From NCBI GenBank assembly GCA_015501075.1, contig JADNYJ010000011.1:1-64000 (forward strand): a stretch of 64,000 nt of DNA, in the 5' to 3' direction. The notes beneath the pieces were generated by a model that was given only the letters and a program-made list of their open reading frames with translations, did no database searches and was not told where the DNA came from. This document shows positions 55,557 to 64,000 of this stretch, piece after piece. Made by a program: the position numbers and the translations under genes. The stretch's first letter is position 1; every line of letters starts with the position of its first letter. This stretch comes from Gymnopilus junonius. Its lineage: Eukaryota; Basidiomycota; Agaricomycetes; Agaricales; Galerinaceae.

Positions 55557-58500
55557 ATGTCCGGCATCACACCGCGGTCCTTCCACCGCCCCCCTAAGTT
55601 TCTCGACTCCAACTCGAACCACTGTGTGGACCAGTACCACCAATCCCGCGCTGAGTCTCAACGACAGGCCCAAAGGTTCCATGTCATGAACCCCAGCAAC
55701 AAGACAGGAAACCCCGTCAAACTTGGGCTCGATAGTTCCAGCTTCCGTTTCAGCTCGAGCCCTAGCCAATCCGTATCTATCTCAGTGCCCCCACCGTGCT
55801 ATACCTCTCTCAACTTGGACGCGAACCTGGAGCATGAGCAACCGTTCATTGTAGATGACGGTCAAGATGGATATGGTGACGGAGAAGGTGCAGGAGTGGG
55901 GGCACAGGGTGCCAACTTCTCCACTCAAGCTCGAGCTCTAGTTCAAGACGGAAATTGGCGGGACCAAAGCAACTATGAGTTTCGCCAAAGCCAGTTTGAA
56001 ACTCAAGTTGACGATGAAGGTGGAGAGGAAGGCGGGCAGACCCAGAATTACCAGGACCGGGACCAGGTGGAAAGCCACGACGACACCCAAGAGGAAGACG
56101 AAGAGGAATGCCAAGACCAAGATGAAGACGGTTCAGTGTCAATGCACTCATGCTGCGAAATCCTCCCCTCTCCATACTCGACTGAGGATTTGTTCGCTGG
56201 GTTGCACGTGCATTCGCACCCTCAGCCGCGCTCTCAGCCTCGACCGCGGCCTCATCCTCACCCTTCATTGGCTCGTCATTCTTCGCATCAGCAACAACAC
56301 CCTCGCCTCTACCCTCCTTCTCAATCTCCTCTTCGTCTTCATTCTCGACATCTTTATCTTGGCCAAGGACAACAGCAGCAGCAGGTACACAGGCAGGAAG
56401 AACAATGGCACCCGGAAGCTGGAGCCAAAGTTGCCAATGCTCAGGCTGATCTTGTCGATGACCATGACGACCACGCTCATGACGGCGGCGGCAGCCTTTC
56501 TTCATGCCTCGTTGGCACACCTCCGCCTCAGCAGAGCTGTAGTGTACATGGATACACACACACACATAGTCGGTGCACTGCAGCTATGGAGAGCGTTAGT
56601 AGCCCGGGTAGTAAAAGTTCTATTGCTGGACCTGAGGTTTACGAATCTCATTCTGACCCTCACGCTCATCATTGTGTTCCTTCACATGCAGATGCACGCG
56701 GCCATGGGCATTTGCAGTTGCCACCGTCGCTTCAGCCTTCGTCTCTGTCAGCCAATTGGAATCGGAGCAGAAGCCGAAGTAAGAGTCAGAGCCAGAACCA
56801 TACGCAGACCTACAGCCCGCCTATGGCGATTGGTTCATATCCGTATACGCACGATGAAACTGGCATCATCACTACCAACACCAACGCCACCACCAGCCCA
56901 AATTATACTAGCAATGTTACCCGCAGGACCCGACAACTATACACCCCGTCCGCTTCAATATCGACACCCCATCCTTCGCGGTCACATTCTTGTCCCCACT
57001 CGCACCCTCAATCGCCGGCCTACTTCCCCGGCGTCCACACTCATGACGATATTCATGGACATGGGCATAATTATGGAGACGACCCACCACCTCCAATCTC
57101 GCCTTTACCTTCTGAAGACCCCACGCTTTCACCGATGCCCACATTCTCTGACCCGCCCTCATTTCGCTATCAAATCCAAGGGCTGGGCTCAGGAGCAAGG
57201 TCTGGTTCAAGACCGGGGTCAATGTCAAGGCATGGAGTTGGACCTCAAGCAGGAACAGCAGAACATGGAGACCCAGAACCGCCAGTTGTAAGCTACAGTC
57301 ACCACGGCCACCCTCACGATCTCAAACCGGCTTACGAACTCAGGCTCGATCCTGCGCCTGCACCCCCTGATGCATACGCAGAATATGTAGCTCATCATCA
57401 TACACCGGCCATGGCATTGGCGCTGGCAGAGGGAATCGGAAACGGGAGCAGTATCACTTTCCTCCCGGAAGCTTCTGTTTCTTCTCATCATCTTTCGGGC
57501 AACGGTATCACTATTGGCAGAAACACAACCACAACCTCCCCATCCAAAAGCCGCAGAAGGCATACACACAGCACCCTCTCAACAAGCCGCGTCCACGTCT
57601 CCCGCGGCAACACCGTCGTCGGCCACGCTGTTACTCAAACCTCTTCTGCTCAGAGCCAAACGCCTCCGCCACTAACAGCACCGCCACCTCTACCCCCAAA
57701 GTCTCGTGCGACAAACTATGTCTCCCTTTCTCGCAAGAGCACCACTAGCAGACCCTCCCTGGCTATATTCCGCTCGACTCCGTCTCTTTCTGGGTCGTCG
57801 ATTACAGGGGAATTCACCATCGATCCAAGCCTTTATATCCCTTCTGCGTTATTGAGGGTTGTACACGCCAGCGCCGGGCCGAAGATCCGGAAGGAGAGGG
57901 AGAGGAAGAGAAAAAACCTCGTACTGGAGGCTGAACATGGGGGAATCGACGTGGACGTACACTTAGTCCCCTTTTCATCGATATCCTCGTTCTCACCTCT
58001 GCCGTCGGCATCGGCGTGGTTCTCTACTTCCAAAGTCAATGTTGACTCTGACGCAGTTGGAACTGGAAATAACCTGGGTCGTGCTCGGAGCCATACTGGC
58101 GGGAAAAGTCGGACAAGTTTCGGAAGGAGGCCCACGGATGCTAGTCGTCTTTCCCAAGCCCCTTCTCTTTCTCGTTCTGAGGCGCATGGTGGGCTGGGGA
58201 TTGGGAGCGTTGATACCCTTGCAGGGTCCGGGCCTCTTGGAAATCGGAGGAAGAGGGAATACGGTAATGGGATGGTGGAACAGGAGCCCACGCTGATTGA
58301 TTTAAGGTTGAAGCAGAGTACGCTTCAGAAAGGCAGCTGGGGGAAAGATTTCTCTTTGATTGCGAGGATTGTAAGTTATCTCCTCTTTTCAATTTGAAAT
58401 TTAAAATTTGAAATCCAATCATTTATTGCTTTTCTCATGCAGCATGCGCCTGGTCCACGACCTCCCTTCCATCTTCTGGCTTCAACCTTGAACTTGGATA

Positions 58501-59327
58501 CAGAGCCATCCTCCGACAAGGACAAGGCTCTTTCAGCACTCCCTGTGACGCCTCCAATTGTCATATCCCCTTCGCTAGACCACGTCGCCTCCGCAAACAT
58601 TCGGGGAGAAAAAGGCATTCAACATCCCCAACCTCTCCTAACCCGCCACCCGTCCGTCGCCTACTCGCCCACCCACCTTTCAAAATCCCATCTAACACTG
58701 CACATTCCGCGCAACTTCTGTGGACCCCTGACTGTACACGTCGCAGCTGGCAACATCGACGAGCATGTCCGCTTGTCAAGAGAGTTGGCGAGTGCGGTGG
58801 TGGTACTCTCTGAGAGCGCGTTTATGAGGGGGTATTACGTTGGCGGATTGACGATGGAGGACGAGATGGCGGAGGAGGATGCTGGTGAAGGGGAAGACGA
58901 GGAGGAGGAGGACGTGTTGAATGAATGTATCATAGGAGGAGGCCATCGGACCCAGAACCGCCATGGTCATCGAGGACCTGCGGAACAAAGAGAGCAACAA
59001 GAAGAGTTCTACATAACTGACCGCTTCAAACATCTCAGTCTACGCAATCCTCTTAACCACATTGTTCCCGCCGGCCTCGCAGTCTCTGGTGACTCTGATA
59101 CAGCCAAGGACATTGATGTCGATGACGCTTACTCATCGGTATCAGCGGATGAAAATGAAGACGCGTCATCGGAAAACGAGGTCTGGAAAGGCGACAAAGT
59201 GGATGTAATAGTTGGTCAAGGCAAGGTTCACCTCCAGTTTACAGACGAGCACGATCCATTTGCAAAAAAGCAGTTTACTCAGGGTGGGTTTTGGAGAAAG
59301 TTGATTTCTGGGTATTATAACCGATGA
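55557..59327 (+). CDS. DUF7330-like protein with long disordered N-terminus, 1232 aa
   Basis: Exons 55557-58370 and 58443-59327 join in phase (1233 codons). The first 720 residues are low-complexity, rich in His/Ser/Pro/Gln/Arg with D/E runs and PPP tracts. From about residue 760 the pattern is SLYIPSALLRVVHAS, KNLVLEAEHGGIDVDVHLVP, then in exon 2 PPFHLLASTLNL, LTLHIPRNFCGPLTVHVAAG, VVVLSESAFMRGYYVGGL, WKGDKVDVIVGQGKVHLQF and WRKLISGYYNR at the end. This repeating beta-strand layout (LYIP...; HG.I.VDV; PR.F.GP; G.V.L) is that of the basidiomycete DUF7330 family; the name is given from memory. No signal peptide or TM is seen, so it is probably intracellular. The start may move if an upstream exon exists, because a CACAG acceptor-like site directly precedes the ATG. 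Confidence 0.72.
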
Positions 59328-60644
59328 ATAAATCGTGAATGGACTATGGACGTCTGGACGATTATCGACTATCGCTGATCCGGACGATGTTAGAAATATG
59401 TTCTCTATTAGATTTATTCCATTCTCTATAGACGTCGGTACTGATCTTTACTCTTAGTTGTATCACGGACTCAAGACTCCTAGATATCAGGAGGAAGGGG
59501 GAAAGTCGTGTAGTTATGCACAGCCCTTCAACTCTGCTACGTCCTCACTCCTACGTCACAAATCTCTGTCTCTCATGATGCATTTAACCCTCTTTTCTCA
59601 TGGTCAATTCTATATCATTTGCTCTACATTCCAATCAACCATGTGGTCTTCGCTCACCATGAGGACGGACAACGAGGCCAATCCATGCGGTTCAGGCATG
59701 ATTAATTGATTTCTTCTTGGATGGGAACTATACCCATTCTCGAGGTCCTGCTATGCGACTTCATCGTTGCGCAGTATGATAGATGAACTGGAAAGAACGG
59801 CGAGACTTGTCAATAATTGCAATCATTGAAATAACTTTTGACATAATGATACGCCCAGTGTCCTTGAGGCTAAAGCGATGAAGGCGTATTTGGGCCTGAA
59901 AAGGTTACCGGACTTTAACGGGTCATTTATGCAGCCTGCTGTCCCAGTGAACGGAGAAGATAAAGCCAGTCTAACGTGTCTATGAGGCAGTATGACGTGG
60001 GATGCGTGGACGGGCGCCTATTTTAACTAACACAGCAGTAGAACTTCGCAATGGGAACAAAGATGGCGGAAACAAAAGGTGTTAAAAGGATGAAGCGGGT
60101 TATTAAAGGGCGCACGATTATTAAAGGCCCAAAGAAAAGAAGTAGTACATTGTTCTTGGGTCAAAGCAATGCCACCTCAACAGCAAAAGAAAGAGCGGAG
60201 TCGTCACTTTACAATACAGGGGCTGTGCGAGCGCGCTTCCCACCCCCCACGAGGCAAGACCTCCACGCTCTGCCTCTTGGCCTTTTAGACTTCCTCGAGT
60301 CATAAGTGTTCCCAAATTCGCATTGTTGGCTTCTTAAAGAAATGTACGCGTCCGGCATCCGCAGACACGCCTCCGGCATTTCTGGCGTTACGATCGAGAG
60401 GCCATTCTCCTCCCTTAATTGTATGGGCCATAACTGCTCTACAGCACTCGCTGACTTTCAAGTTGATATTCTTGTGGATACACTCGCATTGCCCGGGTGA
60501 CTATTTATTGAGCGTGCCTTGCGTGATGCCACCCCCAATACGTTTGTTCCTTTACTCTTATTATTCCTTTTCCTCTCACTCCAGTGCACCTTTTGGTTCT
60601 CTGTTTCACCAATGTCGTAAGTAGGACTCCAGTTCCTATCATGC
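59328..60644. other. Intergenic region
   Basis: 3' flank of the DUF7330-like gene and promoter of the next. One 84-codon plus-strand ORF (60051-60305, Lys/Arg-rich: KRMKRVIKGRTIIKGPKKR) has no recognised family and is left uncalled. No repeat seen. Confidence 0.4.
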
Positions 60645-61760
60645 ATGGATAGTACTCAATTTCGCTATAGACGACTGTCTGCTCCGCGGTCTCTCTTGTC
60701 AACAGCAAATGAAGTTGCTGTACAACTCGAGCGCTACCTCCGTTTTTCCATGTTACACCGGGACCCAGACTACTACGATATCTCGGCGACAGGCTCGACT
60801 TCAATCGGACATGTCACACAAGAGATGACTGAGGCTCTTCGTCAATGGATAATCTGTCGAATGGAAATTAGGCGTTCCAGTCGCCCAAACGCGTCGACGT
60901 CTTGCTCAGACCATCAGTATTTGGTTCTTGAACTGTCTGACCAGTCGGAACGCTTTATACGACTTTGTGTCAATTTCACGAGCTGCTCTCGCCAACTTCA
61001 CATCCAGCAGATAGGTAGTGTTCTGCAAGGTGCGGGATATGGGGGCGAAGCATTTGACCCGGAGTTGTATTATGCCGAAAACTTGGTCTGTCCTCCTTGT
61101 CCTCCGAGTACACCTGCGCCTCTACTGGAAAATATCACCGTAACTCCTTTTTCCCCCAACTCTTCGATGGCCGATGAATGCCACAGGAGAATTTCGTTAT
61201 CGGTTTCCGATGTTGACTCAGTATACGAACCTGATGAAAGCTCAGAACCTGCGATGGATGAAAACGGGGAGTTCACCCTTCTCTCCCTTGCGCTTTTGAT
61301 GCGAGATTCTCTCAAGGACATCGTGCTTGAAGAAATGAAGCCCATTCCTCTATGCCAAACCATCGCCAATACAATAACAGATGTCGTGGGGAAGATTCAC
61401 CAACCCTGGATTGAAAACGCTTCGTCTTCTGCTTCCAGTACTAGCATTTCAAGTGACGAGTTATTTTCATCTCCAGCTGACTCTCATGAACAGGTAAGCT
61501 TTGACTTTTGTAAAGAGAATAAGCTAGCGCTCATCTTCGAATTACTTTAGCCTTCGTCTGAAATCGATATTGAATGTCTCCTCGCAAAGAGAAGAATATT
61601 GGAGCTCCAATTCCGACTTGCAGTTGTGAAATTGAAGTCGGCGTGTGCAAATCTCAAAATATTCAACTTGAAGAACACGGCATTCGAGATCGATCCGGCT
61701 GAAGACAAAGGACGCCTAGGATATGAACAACTCTTGGACTTGTTGCAGAAATCAAACTAA
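60645..61760 (+). CDS. Hypothetical protein, 352 aa
   Basis: Exons 60645-61493 and 61551-61760 join in phase (353 codons) through a GT-AG intron of 57 nt; the unspliced frame would stop within the intron. Residues 1-130 are mixed alpha/beta with polar content; 160-215 are Pro/Ser-rich (CPPCPPSTPAP). A helix follows at about 225-265 (LLSLALLMRDSLKDIVLEEM). The second exon is a strong amphipathic helix (LLAKRRILELQFRLAVVKLK) likely to form a coiled coil. The start ATG is the first in frame after a stop. No domain was recognised; a role in protein-protein contacts through the C-terminal coil is only a guess. Confidence 0.7.
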
Positions 61761-62176
61761 GCAACTATTTTAATTTCTTGAACGCCTTCTAGGCGAGCTT
61801 CTAATCTTATTCAGTACCATATGGAAGTTCTTTAGTAATGTTGATCGAGTTTTATCTTTTGCCTAACTACGAGTCCAGCTTGTACTTACCTTATGTATTT
61901 GATGTTTACTATGTACCCATATCATAAAGACGTCCTTATTAATGTTTTAAGGAGATGAAGTTGGATTTGAAATATTCGAACTGAGCGCTGATCATTGAAG
62001 AGCACGCGTACGTCGACGCGTCTTGCAATGCGTATCTATTTTTAGTGCATGTCTCGGCTAAGCTAGACGATTGTAACTTGCGAAAGTGAAAGATGGATCC
62101 TAATCTCCTATAACAACAGGTATCGTCATTCCACCACCATCTCTGCGATTTGGGCATATAATTGCTACCCCTTCTA
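61761..62176. other. Intergenic spacer
   Basis: 3' flank of the 352-aa gene; AT-rich, no coding content recognised. Confidence 0.4.
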
Positions 62177-62862
62177 ATGGCCGAGAACGTGTCCCAGGCT
62201 GGTCAGGGTATGCAAGCCTTAGTTATCTTCATGAAGTTCAACCATAAACAGATGCGCGTCATCAGATGTCCAGGATGTTCTAATCCCAACTGTAAAAGAA
62301 ACTGAGCTTGAAAAGGCGGTTCATAAGGACGTCGAGCTAGGAGCAGAATTCCAACAAGAAGGGGACAGTCGACGGATGTAGACAAGCAGAAGGTCCAATG
62401 ACAGAAGGTCAAGCGACAGCAGGGAGACACCAGCTGAGACCAAGACACCCAAGGAAGAAGGCAACAAGATTACGGAAGGCGAACAAGCCGAGATCGGGAG
62501 AAAAGCAGCGTCTAGAAGGTGAAGGGGGAGCAAGAAGAGGCGAGAAGGAGGCCGGAAAAGAGGCCAAGAAGTTAAGGGTGGAGAATCTACGAACAGCCAC
62601 ATCAAAAACAGGAGGCTCCCAAAGCAAAAAAAGGACGAGGAAGGAAAGGGAGCGGTCAAAAGGCCCCATGAAAAAGAAAGAAGAGAAGGGCTCAACTGCA
62701 GTTGGAGAGGAGAAGAAACGGCCTGGTCGTCCAAGAAAGGACACTACCGTCGCAAAACCGCAGAAAACGAGCCTAAATCCAAGGAAGCACCGCTGGCAAA
62801 GGGTGTATCGAGTGTGGAGAATATTCCGGCACATTACACGCGATCTCATGAGGATCCTTAAT
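62177..62862 (+). pseudogene. Decayed basic protein gene with AT-hook-like motifs
   Basis: Starting at ATG 62177 (MAENVSQAGQ), plausible coding stretches lie in all three frames in succession: Lys/Arg-rich text, KAKKGRGRKGSGQKAP in one frame, KKRPGRPRKDTTVAKP (an AT-hook core, GRP flanked by K/R) in another, and ENEPKSKEAPLAKGVSSVEN with IPAHYTRSHEDP in a third. Frame changes over short distances without splice signals suggest several indels. AT-hooks bind the minor groove of AT-rich DNA. The family beyond that is not recognised. Confidence 0.4.
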
Positions 62863-64000
62863 TGCATATGGGTGTTCTTTGGAAAATCTACGATGGTAGT
62901 AATTAATCCGTCACACGGGAGCAACCACTGTTTGGATAAACTGTTCTCATCGAGTTTTCTTTCATACGCAATGGACAGGAACCTTCACGAGTGAAATAAG
63001 TCACACCTGTGCTTAGATTGACATGGCGGCTGTAGAGCATTCTGGTCCAGGAAGTCTAGATGCGATCAGCGATTATAAGGTGAGAAAACGGAAGTTCGAG
63101 TCCTGGTAAAACTGAAGACAAAGTGCAACTGCTTTCGTATATGAAGTAAGAGTGGAGAGCAACAGCGGGTGGATATATCGAGTCATCTACGACTCTCTGA
63201 TGGCCACTCAACTTAGTTGACAACTACATCCAATGGGCGGTCACGCGCACGGTTGAGAGACTATTCCAACACTCAAGGACTGTGATGATAGGCCCGATGA
63301 GAGCTCGATGGCCTGATAATAAGCACGGCGTGTTGGGGCGATCAGACCCACAGGCGAAGCGGCTGTGGACGACGGCGATGGACAATCCGTGAACTGGTAC
63401 AAGTTTGTTGCTTCCAGTTCCAACTAGAAATATTCGAATAACGTGGGATTCGCCCTGTTCGAATGTTAACTTCCTGCCTCCGATAGGAATCTTGGATGAT
63501 GGCCGTCGTAGCTGTTCAGCTTCCAGGCTGTCCACGACTTCGAATTCATATGTTCGACAGCCCTGTAGTCGTCTTTCACGCCCTTCTCCAAGTATCGACT
63601 ATGTCCGAACCAGATCCCGTATCTCTCGTAGCTCTCATCGTATCTCTCGTTGCGCTCATTCTCACTCTTCTCCAAGTGGCTCAACAATACTTAGCAACGT
63701 CTTATGATTATCGACATTGCTCCAATCAGACCGTAGGCGGTTGGTCTAAGCGAAGTAGACGAAAATTTCTTTGGAGGGAACTACGCTTTGAAGTACTTTT
63801 CAGTACCCCTATCATCAATGTCGACGTTTTGTCCTCTAAATCGAAACTGATCCCTATGCTGCACCAGCCACGAGGTCTAACACGATCCAGCCGAGCGAGA
63901 AGGATATCAAACGCTCCATTGGATTATCGAAGCTTTCATTTTCAGACTCTCTATCTCCATCTTCTTCTGCTGGAGTGCCCAGTATGTCCTGCACACTCCA
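62863..64000. other. No recognisable gene to the window end
   Basis: Overlapping ORFs on both strands (63224-63535 minus, 63405-63707 plus) are Ser/Arg-rich in alternative frames and look accidental. The last 200 nt could belong to a gene continuing beyond the window (a Ser-rich frame near 63930-64000), but too little is visible. Confidence 0.35.

Noticed and set aside
55975..57291. 438-codon plus-strand ORF in another frame of the DUF7330-like gene
   Set aside because: The 946-codon frame containing it continues in phase into exon 2 with the recognised domain, so this one is a shadow.
63080..63110. tRNA T-arm/B-box-like word (GTTCGAGTCC)
   Set aside because: No acceptor stem, D-arm or anticodon arm of correct length can be built around it.
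1..64000. CRISPR array, operon or prokaryotic defence cluster
   Set aside because: No regularly spaced repeats; intron-rich genes and retrotransposons show eukaryotic nuclear DNA.

Overview
The window is nuclear DNA of a filamentous basidiomycete, most likely an agaricomycete. Nearly every gene is split by introns of about 48-75 nt with GT-AG borders. Repeat content is typical of mushroom genomes (Tnp2/CACTA, MULE-like, Ty3/gypsy, Ty1/copia, a Crypton-like tyrosine recombinase). Several families present are agaricomycete expansions: divergent protein kinases, 7TM proteins and DUF-type small proteins. No rRNA, tRNA, CRISPR or prokaryotic operon structure was seen. All functional calls rest on reading the translations and hand-joining exons; nothing was searched against a database.

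Layout. 1-4.5 kb: decayed CACTA-type Tnp2 transposase and an ACCAGTT-rich repeat. 4.5-10.1 kb: a divergent kinase copy with a frameshift, an unknown 341-aa gene, and a complete 14-exon secreted GH5 endoglucanase. 11.6-18.7 kb: a gene for a 2203-aa low-complexity protein with the same Cys4 motif (C-x4-C-x12-C-x2-C) at both ends. 19.1-20.6 kb: an unknown membrane protein. 20.8-26.5 kb: two more kinase copies of the same type (one broken, one intact) and a fourth, more distant relative. 26.9-33.7 kb: three tandem 7TM genes. 34.4-38.8 kb: a DUF-type small protein, a cytochrome P450 and an aminoglycoside-phosphotransferase-fold protein. 38.8-43 kb: nested transposon debris, including a solo LTR inserted in a gypsy remnant. 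43-50.3 kb: two further copies of the DUF-type small protein, flanking a Crypton-like tyrosine recombinase that converges on a SAP-domain gene. 50.6-61.8 kb: a conserved-type block with MOB4/phocein (long disordered tail), a DUF7330-like surface or scaffold protein and an unknown 352-aa protein. 62-64 kb: a decayed basic/AT-hook gene and sequence without a recognisable gene.

Links between genes. The four kinase-like genes share an unusual architecture: a 39-nt micro-exon that ends exactly between R and D of the HRD motif, and in the three close copies a 9-nt first coding exon (MVL). This shows common descent by duplication. The GH5 enzyme (plant cell-wall degradation), P450 and 7TM receptors fit a saprotrophic or wood/litter-decaying lifestyle. 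Their adjacency is probably positional rather than a pathway.
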